Below, in pieces: positions 1 through 6,863 of a stretch of 6,863 nt of DNA; within the stretch, counting starts at the first letter, position 1; every line of letters starts with the position of its first letter. Location of the stretch: the NCBI GenBank assembly GCA_013140465.1, contig JABFST010000414.1, positions 1-6,863 on the forward strand, read 5' to 3'. This DNA is from Methylococcaceae bacterium (GTDB lineage Bacteria; Pseudomonadota; Gammaproteobacteria; Methylococcales; Methylomonadaceae). The position numbers and the translations under genes were made by a program. Under the pieces are notes generated by a model, which was given only the letters and a program-made list of their open reading frames with translations, searched no databases and was not told the DNA's origin.

Positions 1-66
1 CAACTGCGCGGCAAATACGGCCTCGTCAACGTTGGTAAAGCCACAAATCTTAACGCGGGTTCGCAT
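1..66 (-). CDS. trpF: Phosphoribosylanthranilate isomerase, N-terminal fragment (cut by window edge)
   Basis: The minus strand from the ATG at 66 down to base 1 reads 22 codons beginning MRTRVKICGFTN and continuing VDEAVFAAQL. The VKICGxT motif close to the start, followed by an acidic/Ala-rich helix, is the first beta strand and helix of TrpF. TrpF is the cytoplasmic TIM-barrel enzyme that isomerises phosphoribosylanthranilate to CdRP in tryptophan synthesis. The Cys in KICG is the family's catalytic general base. The start is clear because the motif sits at the usual distance from the N-terminus. No strong Shine-Dalgarno is visible upstream. Only about a tenth of the gene is present, so intactness cannot be judged. 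It lies 109 bases downstream of the exporter gene on the same strand and may be co-transcribed or have its own promoter. Identification rests on the short motif alone, but that motif is very characteristic. Confidence 0.85.
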   Translation of the reverse strand, partial: MRTRVKICGFTNVDEAVFAAQL

Positions 67-175
67 AAACTAAAGGGACATTTAAGAAATAAAAACAGCC
101 GTATAGGATACCATAAAATAGTGCGGATATTGACCGGATATTTTGGTTTCGTCAGCGTCCTGCGCAGTTTTTTGA
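67..175 (-). other. Leader between exporter gene and trpF with tandem CGGATAT repeat
   Basis: This 109-base gap precedes trpF. It is AT-rich towards trpF and has no clear hairpin plus T-run, so I see no intrinsic terminator. Two direct copies of CGGATAT (plus-strand bases 124-130 and 135-141) are spaced 11 bases apart, about one helical turn. TATCCT/CTATAC-like stretches near 105-112 could act as a -10 for trpF on the minus strand, but no good -35 accompanies them. An independent trpF promoter is possible but not shown. Confidence 0.3.
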
Positions 176-2833
176 TTACCCGCCTTTAGGCTTTAACGCC
201 AATTTGCTGATCGCGGGTAAGACGATGAACGTACACACCATGATCCAAAAAATGCCCATCGTAATAATTAAGCCCATACTGGCTATGCCTTGGTGCGTGG
301 AAAAAGCCAAGCCGCCAAAACTGGAGGCCGTGGTCAAGGCGCCATAAAACATCGCCCTAGCCGTGCTGGACTGGTAGATGTTTTGCTCTTCGGCTAGAGA
401 ATGGTGCAGTTTTTCCACCATGTGGATGCCATTGTCCACGCCTAAGCCCAATAACAGCGGCAAGGCGATGATATTGGCATAATTAATCGGGGTATGGGTC
501 AGCACCGTACTCGCCATTGTAAACAAGCCCGCCAAAATCAGCGGGGTCATGACCAATATCGTATCGGTAAAGTTGCGGCGTATGGTAAACAGCAATAACG
601 CAATCACGACCAAGGCAATCGTGATCGCCTTTTGGAAAGCGCGTACCACTTCTTTCATCGATTCCCAATAAATGACCGGCAAGTCCGTGGTTTCAGGTGC
701 GACTGATTGCACTTCGGCAATAAAGTGTTGCAGGTTAGCCAAATCATTCAAATCTTGTTTAGCAAAAATTTGGATGCGGTAACTGCCTTCTTTGCTGAGC
801 CAGCGTTCCGTAATGTCTGGCGGCACTTGTTTAAGGCTGACGGGTTGCGCATTCAAGCCAGTCAACAGCCCATTCATGGTGCTGGGCAAAGTCCCCAACA
901 ACGAGGTTTGGATAGTTTCAATCAATTGATGGCGGCTAGGTTCTTGGCGGTTGTCCAGTTCGACCAGCATTCCTTGCAGTTCTTGTTTAAGGCCCTGCAA
1001 AGCAGCAAGCTCATGGGCGGTGGTTTTAGTGGCTAAGCGGGTGTCGATAGCTTTTAACAAACCTAAAATGCCGGGCACAGGGTTAGGATCTGGCGTTAAT
1101 GCCGGAAAGCCTTGGGTTTGCGTACCCAGCACCAAGGCCATGTCTTCAATCAGGGCCAGTTTTTCGTCTTGTCCCGTGGGCATAAAGTCAAACAGGCTTA
1201 CGGTTTTTTCGACGCTAGCCAAAGTAGACAGCTTTTGCTGCATGGCTTTGGCTTGCTGTTCGCCTTTCGCCAACACGGTTAAAGTCATGGGTGTTGTGTC
1301 TGGGTCTTTGTTTAAGTTTTTAAAGGCAATCACCGATTCTGTTGCCGGATCGCGCAGATTAATCGGATTAAAATCGGTTTCCACTTTAAAGACCAGAGCC
1401 ACGGAAACCGCTGCCAATATCACTGTGCCTAAAGCGATAGGCTTGGCAAAATGCAAGGTCAGGCCAGCCAGCTTGCCCGCCAAGGTTGCCAATAACGGAT
1501 GGGTTTCATCCGATGCGGGTTTAATAGGCACAGGTATCAGCTTTAGCAAGGCGGGCAACACCGTCAGCGTGACCAACAAGCAGATAAACAGGCTAGTCCC
1601 TGCCAACAAGCCCAATTCCGATACGCCTTTATAATCCGTCGGGACGAACGCATACAAACCGATTGCCGTAGTGCCCGCACATAACAGCAAAGACGGGCTA
1701 GTAGAAATCAAAGTGCTGTGCAATGCGCGTAGGCTCTTAACATGAAGGCGCAAATTGTCTTGGTAGCGCAAGCAAAAATGGATCGCATACTCCACGCCCA
1801 AGCCGATATTGGAGACCGCAAATGCGACCGAAATCAGGTTAAGTTCTTTAACCGACACCGCCGCAAACGCCCCGCAAAACACCATGCTTAAGGCCAAGGT
1901 AAACAAAGTGGCGAGCGTAAGCAGTACCGAACGGTAAGCCATCAGCAAAATAAACAGCACTAATACAATCGAAAACAGGCTGGCATTAAACGTGCCGTTG
2001 CTCATGCCTACTATTTCGTCATCTTCAAGCCCCACTTCGCCCGTAATCCACACCTTAACAGCAGGTGCGCCGGGCTGTTGGATTTGGCTGACGGCTAGGT
2101 GTATCGCATTGATGGCATCTTCGGCAGGGCGGATTTGGCGGTAATCAAATTTGGGCGACACGGTAATGAAGCCTTTGTGGGCAGATGCACTCTTAGGTTT
2201 TTGCGCACCAAGCAAACCCTCCCAAGACAGCAAATGCGGCTTGCCGCTTAGGCTGTTCTGCAAGGCAACAGCGACTTTATCGATCAGTGTGGGCAAATCG
2301 GTTGGGATGTCTTGCTGTTTGTCGGATGCTGTTAAGGCATCTTCAAAAATTGAAAAAAAGCCAGATAAGTTAGGTTGTTGCGCAATTCTGCCGATAAAAG
2401 GCTGGGCTTGTGCCACGTTTGCCGATAGGTTTTGCAACTCGTCGGTGTCCAGATACAACAAGCCGTTTTGGTGAAAAAAATCATTGTCACCCGGGATATA
2501 AACCGTTTCAAAATGGGTTTTGTCGGCACTTAACAAACGCCCCAAACGCGTGGTTGCGGCTTTCGCCAGTTCGGGGCTGTCAGATTCAATCACCAGCAAC
2601 AAAGTGTGCAAATCTTGGGAAAAAGCTTTTTCAAAATTGCGTAAATTGCGTTGGAACGGTGCGTTAGGGGCGACCATGTCCGTGGTGTCGGTGTTGATGC
2701 TTAAGTGGCTGACCGTATAACTGCCCGCCGCATAAGTCAGCACTGCCATCACACACAGCACCAACCAAGGCTTGGTTAATGTCCAATCACCCCAGCGGGA
2801 AAAAAGATTGCGGCTAGTTGTTTTAAAGGACAT
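176..2833 (-). CDS. MMPL/RND-superfamily exporter, HpnN-like (885 aa)
   Basis: An 885-residue inner-membrane protein with the duplicated RND layout. It has a first helix at about 22-42, a periplasmic domain at about 44-282, a block of five helices at about 284-432, helix 7 at about 465-483, a second periplasmic domain at about 485-735, and a final block of five helices at about 736-880. TM4 carries GLGVEYAIHF (344-353) and TM10 the equivalent GLGVDNGIH (796-804); these are the proton-relay positions of the family. The late segments NIIALPLLLG and STARAMFYGALTT resemble, from memory, the hopanoid-associated RND proteins HpnN (usually about 850-880 aa), which move lipids from the inner membrane. 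The substrate is therefore inferred to be lipid-like, and hopanoid transport is unproven because no hpn genes are visible. The ATG at 2833 lies 19 bases after the apbE stop with only a weak GAG-type ribosome site, so the two genes probably share a transcript. Other MMPL lipid or siderophore exporters are the alternative. Confidence 0.87.
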   Translation of the reverse strand: MSFKTTSRNLFSRWGDWTLTKPWLVLCVMAVLTYAAGSYTVSHLSINTDTTDMVAPNAPFQRNLRNFEKAFSQDLHTLLLVIESDSPELAKAATTRLGRLLSADKTHFETVYIPGDNDFFHQNGLLYLDTDELQNLSANVAQAQPFIGRIAQQPNLSGFFSIFEDALTASDKQQDIPTDLPTLIDKVAVALQNSLSGKPHLLSWEGLLGAQKPKSASAHKGFITVSPKFDYRQIRPAEDAINAIHLAVSQIQQPGAPAVKVWITGEVGLEDDEIVGMSNGTFNASLFSIVLVLFILLMAYRSVLLTLATLFTLALSMVFCGAFAAVSVKELNLISVAFAVSNIGLGVEYAIHFCLRYQDNLRLHVKSLRALHSTLISTSPSLLLCAGTTAIGLYAFVPTDYKGVSELGLLAGTSLFICLLVTLTVLPALLKLIPVPIKPASDETHPLLATLAGKLAGLTLHFAKPIALGTVILAAVSVALVFKVETDFNPINLRDPATESVIAFKNLNKDPDTTPMTLTVLAKGEQQAKAMQQKLSTLASVEKTVSLFDFMPTGQDEKLALIEDMALVLGTQTQGFPALTPDPNPVPGILGLLKAIDTRLATKTTAHELAALQGLKQELQGMLVELDNRQEPSRHQLIETIQTSLLGTLPSTMNGLLTGLNAQPVSLKQVPPDITERWLSKEGSYRIQIFAKQDLNDLANLQHFIAEVQSVAPETTDLPVIYWESMKEVVRAFQKAITIALVVIALLLFTIRRNFTDTILVMTPLILAGLFTMASTVLTHTPINYANIIALPLLLGLGVDNGIHMVEKLHHSLAEEQNIYQSSTARAMFYGALTTASSFGGLAFSTHQGIASMGLIITMGIFWIMVCTFIVLPAISKLALKPKGG

Positions 2834-2852
2834 GTAGGGACTCGTGGCGGTA

Positions 2853-3908
2853 TTAATGGAAGACGACTGTCGTCAACGCGGTTAGCGCATCGCTTTTTGT
2901 TTCAAGCAAGTTTTGGTCTTGTTGTTGGATGAACAAAGCGGGTATTTTTGCCGTGTTGGCGGCTTTCAGCCCCTCAGCTTGGCCTAAGCACAGCAAAGCC
3001 GTGGACCAGGCGTCGGCAATAGTAGGATCGGGATAGATGACTGAAACCGACACTAAATCATGGCTGACAGGCCGACCGCTACGCGCATCCAGAATATGGC
3101 TATAACGGATGCCGTTGGCATCAAAATAATGGCGGTAAGTCCCGGAAGTCATCACCGCCATCGCTGAATCTTTAGGCAAGCTGATGATTTTGTGCATCAC
3201 TTGTTGGTTGGGCAACGGTCTTTCCACGGCTACTCGCCAAGCAGTGGCATTGGGTTTCTGGCCTAAGGTTTTAAGTTCGCCACCAATTTCTACTAAATAA
3301 TTGCTGATGCCATGCTGCTCCAGCACCGCGCTGATCGCAGCAACGCTATAGCCTTGTGCGATAGACGACAAATCGATTTTTAAATCCGCCTGGGTTTTAC
3401 GCAAATGCGTGTCATCGACCACTTCCAGCTTGTTCATGCCGATACGCGCCAAGGTGTTGCTGAGTGTAGTGTCATCAGGAATGGTCAGGCTTTCACCGCG
3501 AAAGCCCCATAACTCAAATAAAGGCTTAATGGACAAATCGTAACAGGCGGCGCTGGCCTCGTAGACGGTGCGGGCTATGCGCACTAACTGGACAATTTCC
3601 GGGCCTACGGCTAGGCTGTCAGTGGTCTCGGTACTGTTAAACGTTTCTATCGTAGAATCGGGGCGGTAATTCGACAAGGTTTTGTCTAAAGAGGCAAATC
3701 GGGCTGTTATGCTGTCAGCAATAGCCTTACTGTCTACAGGTGTTTGCGACCAATAGCTGATATGATAAGTAGTGCCTTGCGCCGCGCCTTCAAGTTTTTC
3801 AACGGCCTGCTCCGAACAGGAGCTCAGCAGGAGCAGGGCGAAACCGCCTAACAGGCGGTTAATAGTGGGGCTTTTGAGATAAGATTGCTGTCGGTTTTTT
3901 AAGATCAC
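2853..3908 (-). CDS. apbE: FAD:protein FMN transferase, ApbE lipoprotein (351 aa)
   Basis: ApbE proteins use FAD and Mg2+ to attach FMN to Ser/Thr of extracytoplasmic redox proteins such as NqrB/NqrC and RnfG/RnfD. The sequence shows a signal peptide with a hydrophobic run at 19-28 and a lipobox LSSC ending at C31, so the mature protein should be lipid-anchored on the periplasmic side. Family motifs follow in order: GTTYHI at 45-50, DLSIKPLFELWGF at 124-136, IDLSSIAQGYSV at 178-189, EIGGE at 207-211, TSGTYRHYF at 254-262 and HILDARSGRP at 271-280. D299 and T303 in DAWST are the Mg2+-ligand pair. Length (351 aa) is normal. Translation starts at GTG (3908), preceded by AGG seven bases upstream; this start places the signal peptide correctly. 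The residue after GYSV is Ala where Asp is common, a minor deviation. It is first in a leftward operon with the exporter. No Rnf, Nqr or FMN-binding target gene is in view. Confidence 0.95.
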   Translation of the reverse strand: MILKNRQQSYLKSPTINRLLGGFALLLLSSCSEQAVEKLEGAAQGTTYHISYWSQTPVDSKAIADSITARFASLDKTLSNYRPDSTIETFNSTETTDSLAVGPEIVQLVRIARTVYEASAACYDLSIKPLFELWGFRGESLTIPDDTTLSNTLARIGMNKLEVVDDTHLRKTQADLKIDLSSIAQGYSVAAISAVLEQHGISNYLVEIGGELKTLGQKPNATAWRVAVERPLPNQQVMHKIISLPKDSAMAVMTSGTYRHYFDANGIRYSHILDARSGRPVSHDLVSVSVIYPDPTIADAWSTALLCLGQAEGLKAANTAKIPALFIQQQDQNLLETKSDALTALTTVVFH

Positions 3909-4172
3909 ACAAGTACCTGATGGGGCTGTAGGATTGGGCTTAAGGCCACACCGCGCCAGTTTTGCCTAGCTGATGAGGCTAGAGTCGCTACGCATTAAGA
4001 CGCTTATTATAATCGCAAAAGCCACTTGGTTTATTTAAATTAAGGCCGCTGCCCCTGCATGGGCGACATGACTATATTCAGCATACAGATCACGGCAGCA
4101 TATGTGTAATCGGCTATTATTAAAGGCTATGGCTAGGTTTTAGCCCGCTTCCCAGCAGCATCAGGCATCATT
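3909..4172. promoter_or_regulatory. Divergent intergenic region between apbE and the fusion transporter gene
   Basis: This 264-base region holds no gene I can support and must contain the promoters of both flanking genes. An ATTATAAT palindrome near 4006-4013 gives a perfect TATAAT on both strands (4008-4013 plus, 4006-4011 minus), but neither has a convincing -35 at 16-18 bases. An AT-rich tract lies at 4030-4043. Short weak inverted repeats occur, CTAGC/GCTAG at 3966-3982 and GCCC/GGGC at 4051-4064. Both are too short to call as operators. Confidence 0.4.
4092..4120 (+). promoter_or_regulatory. Possible sigma-70 promoter for the fusion gene
   Basis: TATTAT at 4115-4120 matches five of six bases of the -10 consensus. 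The hexamer 17 bases upstream (ACGGCA, 4092-4097) matches only three of six -35 bases. Transcription would begin about 45 bases before the ATG at 4173. This is a weak candidate; the TATAAT at 4008-4013 is an alternative. Confidence 0.2.
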
Positions 4173-6863
4173 ATGAATGGCTTACCCCGCACCCAAACCG
4201 CACGTTACCTTATTTCGGGCATACTGCTCACCGCCTTGTCTATCCTCAGCTTTATGGTGTTACGCGGGTTTTTGCTGTCCGTAGTATGGGCGGTGGTCAT
4301 CGCTTATGTACTCTGGCCGCCTTACCAATGGCTACGGCAACAATTGGGCGACAAGGCCAGCCTGAGTGCCGCCCTGATGACGGGGCTGATTGCGATGGCA
4401 GTCTTGTTAATAGTATTTGGGCTGGCATCGTTATTACAAGACGAAACCCAAGTCGCTTACCAAGCCGTGTTGACCAGCTTAAGCCAAGAAAGCATTCCCT
4501 TACCTGACTTTATTAGCCGCATACCCGGGCTAGGGCCGTATTTGCAATCGGGCCTGGAAGACTTTAACCATAACCGCGCCGAAGTCGTCAGGCAATTTGC
4601 GGGATGGAGCAAGCAATGGCTAGGTGGCATTGCCGCTGTGTTGGGCAATTTTGGCCATAATGTGATGAAACTCGGTGTGGTTTTTGTCACGGTGTTTTTC
4701 TGCTTTCGCGACGGCAACAACATCATTGCCCAAATACAGCAAGGTGTCGTGCGCTTTTTAGGGGAGCACCAGCAAGCCTATTTGTTGGCGGCAGGCAGCA
4801 CGGTACGCGCCGTCGTTTATGGTTTGGTGCTGGCGGCCTTAGGACAAGGTTTGTTGGCGGGTATGGGTTATGCCGTCGCTGGCGTGCAAGCGCCTGTGCT
4901 GTTTGGGGCAATGACCGCCTTATTGGCTTTAGTGCCTATGGGGGCGACCTTAGTCTGGTTGCCGTTAGGCTTGTCGCTGTTATGGATGGGGCAGTTTTGG
5001 CAAGGTGTCGGCTTGCTGTTATGGGGATTTTTTGCCGTCAGCACGGTTGATAATGTCATCCGTCCTTTAGTGATTAGCGGTGCGGGCCAGATTCCGTTTT
5101 TGGTCGTGTTGTTTGGCGTGCTGGGCGGGCTATCGGCTTTTGGCGCCGTGGGTCTGTTTTTAGGCCCAGTGATTTTGGCGGTATTGCTGTCGGTGTGGCA
5201 AGCGTGGCTGCAACAACAGCCACAAGCGGAAACTGCGCCCGATGCCACGCCACCGCCCACATTGTGGCATACCTTATCGGCGGCAGTGGTCGTGCAGGTC
5301 TTAGGCTCCGATACCGTGCGCGGATTGGCAGCCGCGACCGCCGCAGAACGCGCCCAACATTATGGTGCCAATCGCCTGAACGAAAAGCCGCCGCGTCCGC
5401 TATGGCTGTTGTTTGCAGCGCAATTCCAAAGTGGGTTGATTGCGGTGCTGGTCGGGGCTGCCGTGTTGGCGGCGACAGTCGGGGATATTCAAGACGGCGT
5501 GGTGATTTTGGCAGTCGTGGTCATCAACGCGGCCTTGGGCTTTTATCAAGAATATCAGGCGGAAAAATCGCTGTCATCATTGACCAACATGCTGGCCTTG
5601 CAAGCGCAAGTGCGCCGCGACGGGCGCACGGTAGTATTACCCGCCGACCAACTCGTGCCGGGTGATATTGTGGTGTTGGAAGCGGGCGGCAAAATCCCCG
5701 CCGACGGTCGTATACTTGAAGCTTACGGCTTAGAAGTCGATGAATCCTCGCTGACGGGCGAATCGCTGCCCGTAGCCAAACACGCACAGCCCTTGGACCA
5801 TGCTGCCCAGGCTTTAGCTGAGCGGAGCAATATGTTGTACATGAACAATGCCGTTACGCATGGGCGCGGACTCATGATTGTGACCGCCACGGGCATGGCG
5901 ACTGAAATAGGCAAACTGGCAGACTTGCTGGCACAGACCGAAGACAGTGCCACGCCCTTGCAAATCCAACTCGATAGTTTGGGCAAGCACTTGGTGTTGA
6001 TAGCCTTGGCGGTGATTGCGCTGATTTTTGCGTTTGCGCTATGGCGCGGCGAACCCTTGATACAAACTGCCTTAACCGCGATTGCCCTTGCCGTGGCAGC
6101 AATCCCCGAAGGCTTGCCCGCTGTCGTGACTGTTACGCTGGCCTTAGGGATGCACCGCATGGCGCGGCAACAAGCCATCGTCAAACGCTTGGCGGCGGTG
6201 GAAACCTTAGGTTGCACGACGGTCATCTGTACCGACAAAACCGGCACGTTAACCGTCAACCAAATGACGGCCCGCGAGCTGTTTTACCAAGGCCAAGCCT
6301 ATACAGTCAGCGGCGAAGGCTATAGTGTGGCGGGCAACATTTTACCTTCTGCGCCCAACGCGCATTGGGCGGCAGTCGTAGCCCCATTGGTGCTGTGTAA
6401 TGACAGTTATTGGCAAGGCCAGCAACTTATCGGCGAACCTATGGAAAAAGCCCTGCGCGTGTTGGCGGCAAAAAGCGGTGCCGAACTCGGGACTTTGTCG
6501 CAACTATGGCCTAGGCTGGCAGAAATACCGTTTGATGCGGGCCACAAATTTATGGCGACGTTCCATCGCCATGACGGGCAAATTATCGTATTTGTAAAAG
6601 GTGCGCCGGAAGTGTTGTTGGCGCGTTGTGCCAATGCTAACGAAGCCGATGGTCTAGCCGCAAACACGCGCATGGCGGGTAGCGGTTTGCGTGTTTTGGG
6701 TTTTGCATCCCGCGTTTTGCCCGCCGACGCGTGGCGACCTGAGGCGGATTTGTTTAGCCTTATCCAAGACCTTACGTTTGTGGCCTTGGTGGGGCTAATG
6801 GATCCGCCTAGGGCAGAAGCCAAAGCCGCCATTAAACTGTGCCAACAAGCGGGCATTGCCGTG
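4173..6863 (+). CDS. AI-2E/UPF0118 transporter fused to type II cation P-type ATPase (897 codons visible, 3' end outside window)
   Basis: A single frame without stops runs from ATG 4173 to the last base. An in-frame TAG at 4134 and the lack of another ATG upstream fix the start; AGG at 4163-4165 is a modest ribosome site. Residues 1-346 are a full AI-2E-family module: early helices at about 12-50, one at about 65-88, a soluble stretch at about 89-150, further helices, and the family signature DNVIRP at 293-298 followed by the glycine-rich SAFGAVGLFLGPV (321-333). It most resembles YdiK/PerM-type members. A linker (347-363) is rich in Gln, Pro and Ala. From about 364 comes a type II P-type ATPase: the N-terminal cation-ATPase domain (WHTL to YGANRL, 365-402), M1-M2 at about 410-455, TGES at 528-531 (actuator dephosphorylation motif), M4 PEGLP at 645-649, DKTGT with phospho-Asp D688, GEPMEKAL at 754-761, KGAP at 809-812 and DPPR at 877-880. 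The TGD and GDGxND motifs and M5-M10 should lie beyond the edge. M4 has the SERCA-like AAIPEGLPAVVT pattern, so a cation such as Ca2+, Na+ or K+ is likely, but specificity cannot be read without M5, M6 and M8. AI-2E proteins include TqsA (AI-2 export) and reported Na+(Li+)/H+ antiporters; the role of this module here is unknown. Confidence 0.93.
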   Translation, partial: MNGLPRTQTARYLISGILLTALSILSFMVLRGFLLSVVWAVVIAYVLWPPYQWLRQQLGDKASLSAALMTGLIAMAVLLIVFGLASLLQDETQVAYQAVLTSLSQESIPLPDFISRIPGLGPYLQSGLEDFNHNRAEVVRQFAGWSKQWLGGIAAVLGNFGHNVMKLGVVFVTVFFCFRDGNNIIAQIQQGVVRFLGEHQQAYLLAAGSTVRAVVYGLVLAALGQGLLAGMGYAVAGVQAPVLFGAMTALLALVPMGATLVWLPLGLSLLWMGQFWQGVGLLLWGFFAVSTVDNVIRPLVISGAGQIPFLVVLFGVLGGLSAFGAVGLFLGPVILAVLLSVWQAWLQQQPQAETAPDATPPPTLWHTLSAAVVVQVLGSDTVRGLAAATAAERAQHYGANRLNEKPPRPLWLLFAAQFQSGLIAVLVGAAVLAATVGDIQDGVVILAVVVINAALGFYQEYQAEKSLSSLTNMLALQAQVRRDGRTVVLPADQLVPGDIVVLEAGGKIPADGRILEAYGLEVDESSLTGESLPVAKHAQPLDHAAQALAERSNMLYMNNAVTHGRGLMIVTATGMATEIGKLADLLAQTEDSATPLQIQLDSLGKHLVLIALAVIALIFAFALWRGEPLIQTALTAIALAVAAIPEGLPAVVTVTLALGMHRMARQQAIVKRLAAVETLGCTTVICTDKTGTLTVNQMTARELFYQGQAYTVSGEGYSVAGNILPSAPNAHWAAVVAPLVLCNDSYWQGQQLIGEPMEKALRVLAAKSGAELGTLSQLWPRLAEIPFDAGHKFMATFHRHDGQIIVFVKGAPEVLLARCANANEADGLAANTRMAGSGLRVLGFASRVLPADAWRPEADLFSLIQDLTFVALVGLMDPPRAEAKAAIKLCQQAGIAV

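Noticed and set aside
160..167. CTGCGCAG palindrome near the end of the exporter gene, next to a run of A/T
   Set aside because: An 8-base palindrome with no loop cannot form a terminator hairpin, and the T-run is on the wrong side for leftward transcription.
1..189. Plus-strand frame open from base 1 to a TAG at 187-189 (62 codons)
   Set aside because: It overlaps the trpF start and the exporter 3' end in antisense; the trpF motif KICGFT on the minus strand explains the coding signal.
951..1634. 227-codon open frame on the plus strand
   Set aside because: It lies wholly antisense to the exporter gene, whose protein has clear RND topology and motifs; the antisense translation is Ser/Lys/Val-rich with no recognisable domain.
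3966..3982. CTAGC/GCTAG inverted repeat in the divergent intergenic region
   Set aside because: Only five paired bases with a seven-base loop and no T-run; too weak for a terminator or a named operator.
4868..5260. 130-codon open frame on the minus strand, rich in Pro, Asn and Thr
   Set aside because: It is antisense to the conserved end of the AI-2E module (DNVIRP region), and its low-complexity composition mirrors the Gly/Leu/Val-rich sense strand.
5723..6259. 178-codon open frame on the minus strand
   Set aside because: It is antisense to the ATPase actuator and phosphorylation regions, which carry TGES and DKTGT; the antisense product has no family features.
6407..6856. 149-codon open frame on the minus strand
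   Set aside because: It is antisense to the ATPase nucleotide-binding domain (KGAP, DPPR); treated as a codon-bias shadow.
4173..6863. CRISPR array, tRNA, insertion sequence or other mobile element anywhere in the window
   Set aside because: I saw no spaced repeats, tRNA-like cloverleaf, transposase or terminal inverted repeats; the joint of the fusion gene has no flanking duplications that would suggest an insertion.

Overview
The window looks like a bacterial chromosomal segment, most likely from a gammaproteobacterium. The lineage is an inference, based on moderate G+C, a trpF N-terminus of proteobacterial type, an ApbE lipoprotein, and an exporter resembling the hopanoid-associated HpnN group. 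Hopanoid-making gammaproteobacteria such as methanotrophs would fit, but nothing here proves it.

Layout: the left 3.9 kb is transcribed leftward (minus strand) as apbE (GTG start at 3908, stop at 2853), then a large MMPL/RND exporter (2833 to 176) only 19 bases downstream, then the first 22 codons of trpF (start at 66), which runs off the left edge. A 264-base divergent intergenic region (3909-4172) separates this group from one long rightward gene that starts at 4173 and is still open at the right edge (897 codons visible).

The rightward gene is the notable item. One uninterrupted frame encodes a complete AI-2E/UPF0118-type membrane protein (residues about 1-346, closest from memory to the YdiK/PerM type), a short Pro/Ala/Gln-rich linker (347-363), and then a type II (SERCA/PMCA-like) cation P-type ATPase. 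The ATPase part has its N-terminal domain, the TGES actuator motif, the PEGLP ion-site helix, the DKTGT phosphorylation site, the KGAP nucleotide-binding motif and the DPPR motif. The end of the P domain and the C-terminal membrane helices lie beyond the window. A secondary-transporter or pore-like module joined to a primary ion pump in one chain is an unusual architecture and suggests coupled or self-regulated ion transport.

The leftward genes probably form an operon: a membrane-anchored FMN transferase acting on extracytoplasmic proteins, and an inner-membrane exporter that probably moves lipid-like substrates. trpF downstream belongs to tryptophan biosynthesis. It is separated by 109 bases and may have its own promoter.
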